This document shows positions 1-8,133 of a stretch of 64,000 nt of DNA, piece by piece. A program made the position numbers and the translations under genes. The notes beneath the pieces are model-generated. The model saw nothing but the letters and a program-made list of their open reading frames with translations. It was not told where the DNA came from and did no database searches. Each line of letters starts with the position of its first letter. Positions within the stretch are counted from its first letter, which is position 1. Location of the stretch: assembly GCF_003097235.1 (NCBI RefSeq), contig NZ_QEQQ01000026.1:16191-80190 (forward strand). The letters are read 5' to 3'. This stretch comes from Pseudomonas sp. CC120222-01a. GTDB lineage: Bacteria; Pseudomonadota; Gammaproteobacteria; Pseudomonadales; Pseudomonadaceae.

Positions 1-539
1 GAAAGCTGCAAACGGGAGAACACCCGGCCACGCAAGAACTGATCGAGGAACAACCACTCGCTGGCCTGGCCGAATGCCCCCTGCCCCGCCGCCAGATCAT
101 GCCAGACGGGCAAGAACACTTCGCCAAATACCTGGTCCAGGGCGATTGCCGCGAACACCTGGTCGAACAGCCGATCCAGGCTCGGCGCATCGAAGCGATT
201 CACAGCCTTGCGCACCTGGGCCTGCCAGCGCGTTCTGTTGTCAGCTGAAATCACACCCTGGGCGACTGCCTGACCGCGGGCGAGAATACCCCCGACCTTG
301 CTGACCGCAACGCCACGTTCAAGCCAACCCAGGATGCTGCGGACCTGTTCGATATCCGCCTGGGAATACAGCCGGTGACCGCTGTCGGTGCGTGTCGGCT
401 GAATCAGCCCGTAGCGGCGTTCCCATGCACGCAGGGTCACGGCGTTGACGCCAGTCAGGCGGGAAACCTCACGGATGGGGAACAGGTCCTGGTGCTGCAG
501 GCCTGTCTCGATCTCCGAGCTACGTCCCTGTTTGTTCAT
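1..539 (-). CDS. MerR-family transcriptional regulator, 3' end cut by window edge
   Basis: The first 179 residues are visible, starting at the ATG whose complement lies at 537-539. An N-terminal MerR helix-turn-helix (about residues 20-85) is clear: FPIREVSRLTGV, then TLRAWERRYGL, the wing with SGHRLYS, and a dimer helix. The following segment up to the edge resembles the helical linker of LitR/CarH-type regulators, whose C-terminal cobalamin-like sensor would lie outside the window. It diverges from the ABM-folM gene run. In P. putida, LitR-type MerR proteins (PplR) control light-induced genes, and pteridine genes belong to that kind of regulon, so a light or redox role is plausible. This is inference, because the sensor domain is not visible. 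The Shine-Dalgarno sequence is weak. Confidence 0.85.
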   Translation of the reverse strand, partial: MNKQGRSSEIETGLQHQDLFPIREVSRLTGVNAVTLRAWERRYGLIQPTRTDSGHRLYSQADIEQVRSILGWLERGVAVSKVGGILARGQAVAQGVISADNRTRWQAQVRKAVNRFDAPSLDRLFDQVFAAIALDQVFGEVFLPVWHDLAAGQGAFGQASEWLFLDQFLRGRVFSRLQL

Positions 540-620
540 CTGCACTGAGTAACCTGTGTGCGGAAGTTGAACGGGCATTCTACTACGACAGCTTAGGCCG
601 CAAGCCAGCAACCGTTTGCG

Positions 621-662
621 AACAATTGTTAACACAGCATGCGCCCGATTCTTGCATGCAAG
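621..662. promoter_or_regulatory. Palindrome cluster in the divergent MerR/ABM promoter region
   Basis: Three perfect palindromes lie within 42 bases: AACAATTGTT (621-630), overlapping TGTTAACA (627-634), and CTTGCATGCAAG (651-662). They sit 77-118 bases before the ABM start codon and 82-123 bases before the MerR start codon. This is the expected place for autoregulation and control of the divergent genes by the MerR-type protein. No consensus for that regulator was matched. Confidence 0.4.
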
Positions 663-738
663 TTGCCGTTGCCCACCACCCCGGGCCACGCAGCCAAGGG
701 GCCGGCTACCCGCCAGCCCCGTCGCCAGGAGATACACG

Positions 739-1299
739 ATGTCTACCCCACCCGTCACCTTGATGGTGTCGCGCCGCGCCGCCCATGGCCGCTACCAGGA
801 CCTGCTGGCCTGGCTGCACGAAGGCGAGCAACTGGCCACCGACTTCCCCGGTTACCTCGGCTCGGGCATCCTTGCGCCGCCCCGCGACAATGACGAATTC
901 CAGATCATTTTCCGCTTCAGCGACGAACCTACCCTGCACGCCTGGGAGCATTCCGCCTCGCGCCGGGCCTGGCTGGCTCGCGGTAACGGCCTGTTCGAAC
1001 GCCCCAAAGAGAGGCGCGTCAGCGGCATTGACGACTGGTTTGGCACCAATATGGTGCAAAAGCCGCCACGCTGGAAACAGGCCGTGGCCATCTGGCTAGC
1101 CTTCTTCCCGGTCTCACTGCTGTTCAACGTGTTGTTCGGGCATTGGCTGGCGACGCTCGAGCTGGTGCCCCGGGTCTTGCTCAGCACGCTGGCCCTGACA
1201 CCGGTCATGGTCTACCTCTTCATTCCGCTGTCCACCCGCCTGCTGGCCAACTGGCTGCATGCCACGCCAGCCGCCAGCCCGGCGCTGCGCAGCCGCTGA
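739..1299 (+). CDS. ABM-domain (antibiotic biosynthesis monooxygenase-like) membrane protein
   Basis: 186 residues. The start at 739 is preceded by AGGAGA at good spacing; an upstream in-frame ATG lacks this. The N-terminal ~100 residues look like a dimeric alpha/beta-barrel ABM domain (VTLMVSRRAAHGRYQDLLAW, then FSDEPTLHAWEHS). The C-terminal part holds two hydrophobic segments (about residues 116-140 and 145-170), so the domain is tethered to the inner membrane. Small membrane ABM proteins of this type are common next to folM or regulatory genes in pseudomonads, and their substrate is unknown. It is the first gene of a same-strand run with folM, DUF1244 and HopJ. Confidence 0.75.
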   Translation: MSTPPVTLMVSRRAAHGRYQDLLAWLHEGEQLATDFPGYLGSGILAPPRDNDEFQIIFRFSDEPTLHAWEHSASRRAWLARGNGLFERPKERRVSGIDDWFGTNMVQKPPRWKQAVAIWLAFFPVSLLFNVLFGHWLATLELVPRVLLSTLALTPVMVYLFIPLSTRLLANWLHATPAASPALRSR

Positions 1300-1375
1300 G
1301 GCGGGGTCATACAAGCGGCAACAGTTCGGGTATGCTGGGCGGCAACGACAGGACAGACAAGTTGACCGCCCGCAC

Positions 1376-2068
1376 ATGAACAGCCCTATTCTCGTCACCG
1401 GCGCCAGCCAGCGCGTCGGGCTGGCCCTGGCCCTCGAACTGGCTCAGGCCGGCCATACGGTGGTCAGTGCCAGCCGCAGCCTGCAACCGCAGTCCGCGCA
1501 CCCGAACATCGTGCAGTTCCAGGCCGACCTCTGCATCAGAGCCGACCGTGAAGCGTTGATCGACCACCTGCAGCGCAACTACGACGGCTTGCGGGCAATC
1601 ATTCACAACGCCTCGCTGTGGCTCGACGACGACCTCGACAACCTCGAGACCATGTTCCGCCTGCACGTCGAAGCGCCGTACCACCTGAACCTGGCGCTCG
1701 GCGAGATGCTGAACAAGGTCGACAAGGCCGACATCATCCACATCTGCGACGAAACCTCCTCGCGTGGCAGCAAAGGCCACATCGGCTACGCCGCGACCAA
1801 GGCCGCGCTGCAGAACATGGTGCTGTCGTTTGCCGAAAAATACGCGCCCAAGGTGCACGTCAACGGTATTTTGCCGGGCCTGCTGATCCTCAAGGAAGGC
1901 GGTGACGAGGCCTACCGCCAGCAGACCCTGAAAAAGGCCCTGCTGGAATTCGAACCCGGCGCCGGGCCACTGATCGAGACAGTGAAATACCTGCTCGCCA
2001 GCCAGTACAGCACCGGCAGCCAGGTGGTCATCAACGGTGGCCGCCACCTGAAGAACCGCATGATCTGA
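1376..2068 (+). CDS. folM: Dihydromonapterin reductase / pteridine reductase FolM
   Basis: 230-residue short-chain dehydrogenase. The N-terminal nucleotide motif is TGASQRVG (TGX3RXG), the variant typical of pteridine reductases (PTR1/FolM) rather than the usual TGX3GXG. The catalytic Tyr-x3-Lys is in GYAATKAAL. The family reduces dihydromonapterin or dihydrofolate with NADPH in the cytoplasm, giving tetrahydromonapterin, the cofactor of pseudomonad phenylalanine hydroxylase. The start at 1376 matches the normal SDR N-terminus (MNSPILVTGA); a longer upstream frame has no SDR homology. It precedes the DUF1244 gene by nine bases. Confidence 0.88.
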   Translation: MNSPILVTGASQRVGLALALELAQAGHTVVSASRSLQPQSAHPNIVQFQADLCIRADREALIDHLQRNYDGLRAIIHNASLWLDDDLDNLETMFRLHVEAPYHLNLALGEMLNKVDKADIIHICDETSSRGSKGHIGYAATKAALQNMVLSFAEKYAPKVHVNGILPGLLILKEGGDEAYRQQTLKKALLEFEPGAGPLIETVKYLLASQYSTGSQVVINGGRHLKNRMI

Positions 2069-2077
2069 GAGACTGCC

Positions 2078-2374
2078 ATGACTGAGCAACAACAGCTCGA
2101 ACTCGAAGCCGCCGCGTTCCGGCGCCTGGTCGAACACCTGCAGAAACGCACCGACGTGCAGAACATCGACCTGATGAACCTCTCCGGCTTCTGCCGCAAC
2201 TGCCTGTCCAAGTGGTACAAGGCCGCCGCCGACGAGCGCCAGGTCGACATCAGCCTGGATGACGCCCGTGAAGCGGTGTACGGCATGCCCTACGCCGAGT
2301 GGAAAGCCCAATACCAGAAAGAAGCCAGCGCCGAGCAGCAAGCGGCGTTTGAACAAGGAAAACCTCGTGACTGA
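2078..2374 (+). CDS. DUF1244 family protein
   Basis: 98 residues with a GAGA Shine-Dalgarno just before the ATG. The sequence, including NLSGFCRNCLSKWY, matches the compact all-helical DUF1244 family, whose conserved Cys pair (C-x2-C) is visible; the function is unknown. Its last eight bases overlap the GTG start of the next gene, which suggests translational coupling. The family is often found beside folM and HopJ genes in Pseudomonas. Confidence 0.8.
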   Translation: MTEQQQLELEAAAFRRLVEHLQKRTDVQNIDLMNLSGFCRNCLSKWYKAAADERQVDISLDDAREAVYGMPYAEWKAQYQKEASAEQQAAFEQGKPRD

Positions 2375-2708
2375 TCTGAACACCCTGCGCACCAGCCTGG
2401 CCAGCGGCCAACACGTCTTTGCCGATACCCTGGCGTTCATCGCCGGCAACTACAGCTACCAGCCCCAGGCCTTCAACAACGGTGGCGTGGAAAATGCCGC
2501 CGGGCAGAACGAAGGCTCGTGCAAGACCCTCGGCCTGGCCCTGCTGGAAGGCCTGAGCGACCAGGAAGCGCTGCTGGCCTTCGGCGAGCACTACCGTGAT
2601 GTGCTTGCCACGCCGGAAGGCAGTGACCATGGCAATATCCGTGCGCTGATCAAGCATGGGCTGGCCGGCGTGAAGTTCGCCGAGCTGCCTCTCTCGCGCA
2701 ACGCTTGA
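2367..2708 (+). CDS. HopJ type III effector-family protein (chromosomal homologue)
   Basis: 113 residues from a GTG start at 2367 inside the end of the upstream gene. The sequence (FIAGNYSYQPQAFNNGG, NEGSCKTLGLALLEGLS, LLAFGEHYRDVLATPEGSDH) is characteristic of the HopJ/HopPmaJ family. Despite the name, homologues occur in many non-pathogenic bacteria and plants, and nothing near here suggests type III secretion. The biochemical role is unknown. A longer upstream in-frame ATG at 2259 lies inside DUF1244 and is not favoured. Confidence 0.8.
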   Translation: MTDLNTLRTSLASGQHVFADTLAFIAGNYSYQPQAFNNGGVENAAGQNEGSCKTLGLALLEGLSDQEALLAFGEHYRDVLATPEGSDHGNIRALIKHGLAGVKFAELPLSRNA

Positions 2709-2715
2709 GAATGCC

Positions 2716-2733
2716 GGGGCCGCTGTGCGGCCC
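2716..2733. terminator. Hairpin terminator between convergent genes
   Basis: GGGGCCGC and GCGGCCC pair around a TGT loop between the HopJ stop and the end of the minus-strand hydrolase. The same GGGCCGC-loop-GCGGCCC hairpin recurs at 22350, 34616 and 36740, so it is a standard terminator stem in this genome. The T-tract here is poor. Confidence 0.55.
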
Positions 2734-2753
2734 TATCGCCGGTGCAGGCAGCG

Positions 2754-3662
2754 TCAGCTCATGATCCTTCCGGGCTCCCCGCCTTCCAATCCCCCCTGCT
2801 GCAACCACCGCAACGCAATCGGCCACAGGCTCTCGCGAAACCGGTCATGGAAGAACGCGAAGTGGCCAATCTCATCGACCGAGATATCCACAGGCGCAAT
2901 CCGCAAATGCCGCCGCTGCGACGCAGGCAGATATCCCAGCAAACGCTCGGTCGCAGCCACCGTGCCAAACGGATCGTCGGTCAGGCTGATGGCCAAGGTC
3001 GCAGCCTGCACCTGGGCGAACGGTAGTACCGTCAGGCCGCGCCCGCTCGGGCGCTGTTCATAGCGCGGTGTGCGAGTGGTCCAGTCATGCACCACGCCGG
3101 CAGGCGTATCCTCAAGCCAGCCAAGGCGCTTGCCGGGGAAGTAACCAAAGGCACGGGTCAGCAACGGCATCACCACATGCCATTTGCCGAACAGCCGCCA
3201 GCGCTGGTCGGCGGCATAGTCGCGCCAGTAGGCGAACTGCGCACCGACCATCACCACCCGCCGCACCTGCCCGGCCGACGGCGCCAGGCCCACGGCGCAA
3301 CCTCCGAAACTGTGGCCCACCACGTCCACTGGCTGACCGGGAAAATGCGCGGCGGCGTGGGCCAGCATGGCCTCGAAATCCAGCCGGCCCCAATCGCTCC
3401 ACGACGCCTGGAAGCCGCGCAGCGTGTGCGGCCGTGATTCGCCGATCCCGCGATAGTCGTAGGTAAGCACATCGCAGCCTTGGGCGAACAGGTAGTCGGC
3501 AAAACGCGAGTAGTAGCGGCAGCGTACCGAAGTGGCCGCGTTGATGATCACCAGCGGGCGTGTGGTGTCGGGGTCGGCGTGGCGCCAGCAGAAGCCGCCG
3601 AGGCTATAGCCGTCGACCGTGGCCTGGCGAAAGGCGGTGGCGGGTTGGGTGAGGCTGCTCAT
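2754..3662 (-). CDS. Alpha/beta hydrolase
   Basis: 302 residues. The start chosen has an AGGAAG Shine-Dalgarno; a 12-residue upstream extension has none. Alpha/beta-hydrolase landmarks are visible: TYDYRGIGES, and a nucleophile elbow GHSFGG in VDVVGHSFGGCAVGL. A late GHFAFF motif supplies the likely catalytic His. The fold resembles YdjP/serine aminopeptidase-like cytoplasmic esterases, and there is no signal peptide. The substrate cannot be told. It is transcribed alone, convergent with the HopJ gene run. Confidence 0.8.
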   Translation of the reverse strand: MSSLTQPATAFRQATVDGYSLGGFCWRHADPDTTRPLVIINAATSVRCRYYSRFADYLFAQGCDVLTYDYRGIGESRPHTLRGFQASWSDWGRLDFEAMLAHAAAHFPGQPVDVVGHSFGGCAVGLAPSAGQVRRVVMVGAQFAYWRDYAADQRWRLFGKWHVVMPLLTRAFGYFPGKRLGWLEDTPAGVVHDWTTRTPRYEQRPSGRGLTVLPFAQVQAATLAISLTDDPFGTVAATERLLGYLPASQRRHLRIAPVDISVDEIGHFAFFHDRFRESLWPIALRWLQQGGLEGGEPGRIMS

Positions 3663-3696
3663 GGCGCACTTCCTGTTGTTGTGCGCCAAAACTAGC

Positions 3697-3727
3697 AAAA
3701 AAAATGGGGGCCTGTATCGGCCCCCAT
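3697..3727 (-). terminator. Rho-independent terminator of fabV
   Basis: Read on the minus strand, ATGGGGGCC pairs with GGCCCCCAT around a six-base loop, followed by a run of eight T (the A-tract at 3697-3704). It begins 14 bases after the fabV stop codon. Confidence 0.85.
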
Positions 3728-3740
3728 CTTTTACATCGAC

Positions 3741-4952
3741 TTACAGCTCGATGCAGTCGAACTTCACATCGGTCGCTACGTCTTCGTCGTAGTTGACGTC
3801 AGCGCGCTCGAAGCCGAACAGGTTGAGGAACTGCTTCTTATAACCGGCGTAGTCGGTCAGCTCGAACAGGTTCTCGGTGGTCACTTGTGGCCACATGGCC
3901 TTGCACGCGTCCTGTACGTCGTCGCGCAGCTCCCAGTCGTCCAGGCGCAGGCGGGCTTTCTCGTCCACTTCGGCCGGAGCGCCATCGGCGCGGTACATGC
4001 GATCGCGGAACATGCGGTCCAGCTGGTCCTGGGTGCCTTCGTGCACACCCTTTTCCTGCATGATCTTGAAGACCATCGACAGGTACAGCGGCATCACCGG
4101 GATGGCCGAGCTGGCCTGGGTGACCACCGACTTCAGCACCGCCACGTTGGCGCCGCCTTTCACTTCGCCGGCCAGTTTCTTGTCCAGGCGCAGTGCGGTT
4201 TCGTCCAGGTCCTGCTTGGCCTGGCCCAGGGCGCCGTGCCAGTAGATCGGCCAGGTGATCTCGGTGCCGATGTAGCTGAAGGCCACGGTGCGTGCGCCTT
4301 CGGCCAGCACGTTGGCGCCTGCCAGGGCGTCGATCCACAGCTGCCAGTCCTGGCCACCCATGACGGTGACGGTGTCGGCGATTTCCTGCTCGGTGGCCGG
4401 CTCGATGCTGGCCTCGATGATGGTGTCTTTGTTGGTGTCAATGGCAGTCGACTTGTACGGCTGGCCGATCGGCTTCAGTGCGGAACGGATCAGTTCACCG
4501 GTCTGCGGCAGCTTGCGCACAGGCGAAGCCAGCGAGTAGATGACCAGGTCGACCTTGCCGCCCATTTCGTTCTTGATCAGCTCGATGACCTTGGCGCGGG
4601 CTTCGTCGGAGAAGGCGTCACCATTGATCGACTTGCTGTACAGGCCTTCGGCCTTGGCGAACTTGTCGAAGGCGGCAGCGTTGTACCAGCCGGCGGTACC
4701 GGCCTTGGTCTCGGTACCTGGCTTTTCGAAGAACACGCCCAGGGTGTCGGCCTTGAAGCCGAAAGCCGCGGTGATGCGGGCTGCCAGGCCGTAGCCGCTG
4801 GAAGCGCCGATGACCAGGACCTTCTTCGGGCCATCCTCGCGCACGCCCAGCTTGCGGGTGGCTTCGATCTGGTCACGGACGTTGAGCTCGCAGCCCTTCG
4901 GGTGAGTCGTGGTGCAGATGAAACCGCGAACCTTAGGATGAATGATGGCCAA
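3741..4952 (-). CDS. fabV: Trans-2-enoyl-ACP/CoA reductase FabV
   Basis: 403 residues, the full family length. It is an NADH-dependent enoyl reductase that completes the fatty-acid elongation cycle. The nucleotide-binding motif GASSGYG is at residues 49-55, and the FabV-type active site Tyr-x8-Lys (longer than in FabI) is at Tyr237 to Lys246. The N-terminus MAIIHPKVRGF and the segment EKPGTETKAGTAGWYN are diagnostic. FabV is naturally insensitive to triclosan in pseudomonads. It is monocistronic with its own terminator. Confidence 0.95.
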   Translation of the reverse strand: MAIIHPKVRGFICTTTHPKGCELNVRDQIEATRKLGVREDGPKKVLVIGASSGYGLAARITAAFGFKADTLGVFFEKPGTETKAGTAGWYNAAAFDKFAKAEGLYSKSINGDAFSDEARAKVIELIKNEMGGKVDLVIYSLASPVRKLPQTGELIRSALKPIGQPYKSTAIDTNKDTIIEASIEPATEQEIADTVTVMGGQDWQLWIDALAGANVLAEGARTVAFSYIGTEITWPIYWHGALGQAKQDLDETALRLDKKLAGEVKGGANVAVLKSVVTQASSAIPVMPLYLSMVFKIMQEKGVHEGTQDQLDRMFRDRMYRADGAPAEVDEKARLRLDDWELRDDVQDACKAMWPQVTTENLFELTDYAGYKKQFLNLFGFERADVNYDEDVATDVKFDCIEL

Positions 4953-5086
4953 TGTCTGTACCTCGTCAGGTTTATGCCGGGGAACCGCCGCAGGGGCGAT
5001 TCCGATTGATCAGAGGGTGAGACTACCCCCGCAGGTTATCCGACACATATTACGGGGTGATCCGGGTGATGCAAAACCGGGGTTTG

Positions 5087-5196
5087 CCTGTTCCGGCCTC
5101 TTCGCGGGCAAGCCCGCTCCCACAGGTACAGTGGAACATTCAGGATTTGCGCGGTCTCTGTGGGAGCGGGCTTGCCCGCGAAGAGGCCGGAACAGG
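5087..5196. repeat. REP pair (BIME), GCGGGCAAGCCCGC family
   Basis: Two 39-base REP units, 5087-5125 and 5158-5196, are in opposite orientation and form a perfect inverted repeat around a 32-base centre. It is placed between the fabV promoter side and the 3' end of the LysR gene. The same family recurs at 20262-20371 and 29511-29609. Confidence 0.9.
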
Positions 5197-5201
5197 CGGC
5201 A

Positions 5202-6062
5202 TCAATCTACCGCCAGAGCCCCTTTCAACCACCCGAGGAACTGCCGGGCCAGCGGATCATCCTGGCTGTCCCGGTGCACCAGGCAGGCCCAGGCCGGCCC
5301 CCGCACCCGCTGCGCAGACAGCGCCTGCAGGCGCCCCTCGCCCACCGCCCGCTGCGCCAGCAACTGGCTGACCAGGGCAACGCCCAGCCCTTCGCTCGCG
5401 GCATCCAGCAGCAGCCCGGGGTCGGAAAAATTCAGCCCCTTGCCCTGCTGCCCCACATCCTCGCCACCTTCCAGTTGCCAATGGCTCCAGTCCATTTCGC
5501 GCTCGCCATGCAGGGTGGTGCGCTGCTGCGCAGGCGTTTGCAGCAACGAAGGGTGGCAAGCGGGATACAGCTGGTCGTGATGCAGCACGGTAAAGCTGCA
5601 CTCAGCCTGGGCACTGAGGTCGTCGCGGATGGCCAGGTCGATGGTTTCGCTGGCCATGTCCGGCACATCGAAGCTGGTAAACAACCACAGGTCGACCTGC
5701 GGGCAGCGCTGATGGAAGTCGGCCAGGCGCGGCAGCAACCAGTGCCGGGCGAAGGCCGGGCTGGTATTGACCACCAGTTGATTCGGCTTGCGATATTGCT
5801 CCAGACGGCGAATGCCCACGGCCAGGTGCTGCAGCATGGACTGAGTGGTGCTGAGCAGGTCATGCCCGGCATCGGTCAGGCTGACGCTGCGGCCACTGCG
5901 GTAGAACAGAGGCTGTTCCAGGTAATTTTCCAGGCTGCGGATCTGCTGACTGATCGCCGACTGTGTGAGATTCAGGGCCTCGGCAGCCTTGTGGAAGCTG
6001 CCAAGCCGTGCGGCGGCTTCGAAGCCCCTGAGGGCATTGAGCGGTGGCCAGTGTTTGAGCAT
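5202..6062 (-). CDS. LysR-family regulator, GcvA-like
   Basis: 286 residues. The N-terminal winged helix (MLKHWPPLNALRGFEAAARLGSFHKAAEALNLTQSAISQQIRSLE) is the GcvA/AmpR-type pattern. The effector domain follows from about residue 90. It diverges from aguA with 135 bases between the start codons, so it is the natural candidate to control the agmatine operon. No ligand can be inferred from sequence. In P. aeruginosa the agu genes are controlled by a TetR protein (AguR), so a LysR regulator here would be a different arrangement. Confidence 0.85.
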   Translation of the reverse strand: MLKHWPPLNALRGFEAAARLGSFHKAAEALNLTQSAISQQIRSLENYLEQPLFYRSGRSVSLTDAGHDLLSTTQSMLQHLAVGIRRLEQYRKPNQLVVNTSPAFARHWLLPRLADFHQRCPQVDLWLFTSFDVPDMASETIDLAIRDDLSAQAECSFTVLHHDQLYPACHPSLLQTPAQQRTTLHGEREMDWSHWQLEGGEDVGQQGKGLNFSDPGLLLDAASEGLGVALVSQLLAQRAVGEGRLQALSAQRVRGPAWACLVHRDSQDDPLARQFLGWLKGALAVD

Positions 6063-6197
6063 GATCGATAAGCCCTGCTAATCAGATATCGGCTAAATCT
6101 ATCGTTTGTCGCCACCACTTCATAGCCATAGCATGGACACCAACACCCGCGACGGCGGGCTTCGTTGATAAAAATCCTTAATTGATCGGAGTTCACT

Positions 6198-7238
6198 ATG
6201 CACCTGTCCCTCGACAGCGGCTGGCGTATGCCTGCCGAATGGGCCCGCCACGCGGCAACCTGGATGGTCTGGCCACACAATCAGGCGCTGTGGGAAAGCA
6301 GTTGGCGCGTCAGCCTGGCCGATGTGCAGCGCGACTATGCCCGTGTAGCGGCAGCCATTGCCCGCTTCGAGCCGGTGAAGATGGTCGTCGACCCTTCAGC
6401 CCTGCAAAGCGCCCGCGCCCTGTGCGGCGCCAACATCGAACTGATCGAACTGGCCGTGGACGACAGCTGGTGCCGTGACAGCGGCCCGAGTTTCGTCTGC
6501 CACCCGCAGCATGGCCTGGCCGGGCTGAGCTGGCGCTTCAATGCCTGGGGCGGCAAATCGCAACACGGCCACGACCGCAGCCTCGGCCGCCGTATCCTCG
6601 ACCAGCTGGGCCTGGACGGTTTCAGCACCTTCCTGTGCAACGAAGGCGGCGCGATTCATGTCGACGGTGAAGGTACGCTGATCACCACCGAATCGGTGCT
6701 GCTCAATCCCAACCGCAACCCCGGTATCGACAAAGCTGAGTTCGAAGCCTGCTTCGCCCGCTACCTGGGCATCAGCAAGACCATCTGGCTGCCTGGCGAC
6801 CCGCAGTATGTCACCGGCGACATGACCGATGGCCATGTCGATGGCGTGTGTGCCTTCGCCCGCCCAGGCGTGCTGCTGGTCGATGCCACCCACGATCACG
6901 GCTCGGTCTACGCCGAAGTGGTCCGCGAAAACCGTCGCGCCCTGGAACTCGCCACTGATGCTCGAGGCCGCCATTTCGAACTGCTCGACCTCTATGAAGC
7001 CAGCGCCGCAGTCGACCAGGACGCCGAAGTGTTCTGCGCGTCCTACACCAACTTCTACATCGCCAACGGCGCGATCATCATGCCGGCCTACGGCATCGCC
7101 GCCGACCAGGACGCCGCCGAGCAACTCGCCCACGCCTTCCCTGGCCGCGAAATCGTGCCGGTGCGCATCGATGCCATCGCCCACGGCGGCGGCGGCATCC
7201 ATTGCATCACCCAGCAGCAGCCGGAGGTGCAGCCATGA
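6198..7238 (+). CDS. aguA: Agmatine deiminase (cytoplasmic)
   Basis: 346 residues with a GGAG Shine-Dalgarno before the ATG. It belongs to the peptidyl-arginine-deiminase family: WCRDSGPSF near residue 95, NEGGAIHVDG, TDGHVDG, and the catalytic Cys336 in the terminal GGGGIHC motif. It hydrolyses agmatine to N-carbamoylputrescine plus ammonia, the first step of agmatine use as nitrogen source and for putrescine synthesis. Its stop overlaps the aguB start (ATGA). Confidence 0.93.
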   Translation: MHLSLDSGWRMPAEWARHAATWMVWPHNQALWESSWRVSLADVQRDYARVAAAIARFEPVKMVVDPSALQSARALCGANIELIELAVDDSWCRDSGPSFVCHPQHGLAGLSWRFNAWGGKSQHGHDRSLGRRILDQLGLDGFSTFLCNEGGAIHVDGEGTLITTESVLLNPNRNPGIDKAEFEACFARYLGISKTIWLPGDPQYVTGDMTDGHVDGVCAFARPGVLLVDATHDHGSVYAEVVRENRRALELATDARGRHFELLDLYEASAAVDQDAEVFCASYTNFYIANGAIIMPAYGIAADQDAAEQLAHAFPGREIVPVRIDAIAHGGGGIHCITQQQPEVQP

Positions 7239-8131
7239 GCCTGCTGCGCATCGCCACTACCCAGATGCCTTGCAGCTGGAACCTGCCCGATAACCTGGAC
7301 CGCGCCGAGCAACTGGTACGCCAGGCTGCCGCCGATGGCGCGCAGGTGATCCTGCTGCAAGAGCTGTTCGCCACGCCCTACTTCTGCATCGAGCAGGACC
7401 ACAAGCACCAGGCGCTGGCCGAGCCCTACCCGAGCAGCCCGATCCTGCAACGCTTCGCGGCCCTGGCCGGCGAGCTGGGCGTGGTGCTGCCGTTGAGCTG
7501 GTACGAGCGCGCTGGCAATGCGTTCTTCAACTCGCTGACCGTGGCCGATGCCGACGGCCAGCTGCTGGGCGTCTACCGCAAGACCCACATCCCCAACGCC
7601 ATCGGCTACCAGGAGAAGGAGTACTTCAGCCCCGGCGATACTGGTTTCAAGGTCTGGGACACCGCCTTTGGCCGCCTCGGCATCGGCATCTGCTGGGACC
7701 AGTGGTTCCCGGAAACGGCCCGCTGCCTGGCCCTGATGGGCGCCGAGGTGCTGCTGTTCCCCACCGCCATCGGCTCCGAGCCTGGCTGTGCCGAGCTGGA
7801 CTCGCGCGACCATTGGCAGGTCGCCATGCGCGGTCATGCCGCCGCCAACTTGGTGCCCGTGGTGGCCGCCAACCGCGTCGGTGTGGAAGTGGCCGATAGC
7901 GATGAATCACTGAGCATGCGTTTCTACGGCTCGTCGTTCATCTGCGACCACAAGGGCGCGATGCTCGCCGAAGCCGACCGCAACAGCAGCGGCGTCTGGC
8001 TGCACGACCTGGACCTGGCACGCATGCGCGATGACCGCCTGAGCTGGGGCATCTACCGCGACCGCCGCCCGGAAATGTACGCGCCGCTGCTGACCCTGGA
8101 CGGCAAGCACCCACACAACCCGAGGGCCTGA
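7235..8131 (+). CDS. aguB: N-carbamoylputrescine amidase
   Basis: 298-residue nitrilase-superfamily enzyme. The catalytic triad is visible: Glu43 (LLQELFATPYF), Lys116 (YRKTHIPN) and Cys153 (GIGICWDQWFPE). It converts the AguA product into putrescine, CO2 and ammonia. The start at 7235 overlaps the aguA stop by four bases, so the two pathway enzymes are translationally coupled. The start of the conserved N-terminus (MSLLRIATTQM) fits this ATG. Confidence 0.93.
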   Translation: MSLLRIATTQMPCSWNLPDNLDRAEQLVRQAAADGAQVILLQELFATPYFCIEQDHKHQALAEPYPSSPILQRFAALAGELGVVLPLSWYERAGNAFFNSLTVADADGQLLGVYRKTHIPNAIGYQEKEYFSPGDTGFKVWDTAFGRLGIGICWDQWFPETARCLALMGAEVLLFPTAIGSEPGCAELDSRDHWQVAMRGHAAANLVPVVAANRVGVEVADSDESLSMRFYGSSFICDHKGAMLAEADRNSSGVWLHDLDLARMRDDRLSWGIYRDRRPEMYAPLLTLDGKHPHNPRA

Positions 8132-8133
8132 GC

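Noticed and set aside
2367..2708. Type III effector status of the HopJ protein
   Set aside because: There is no hrp box or secretion gene; the family is widespread in non-pathogens.
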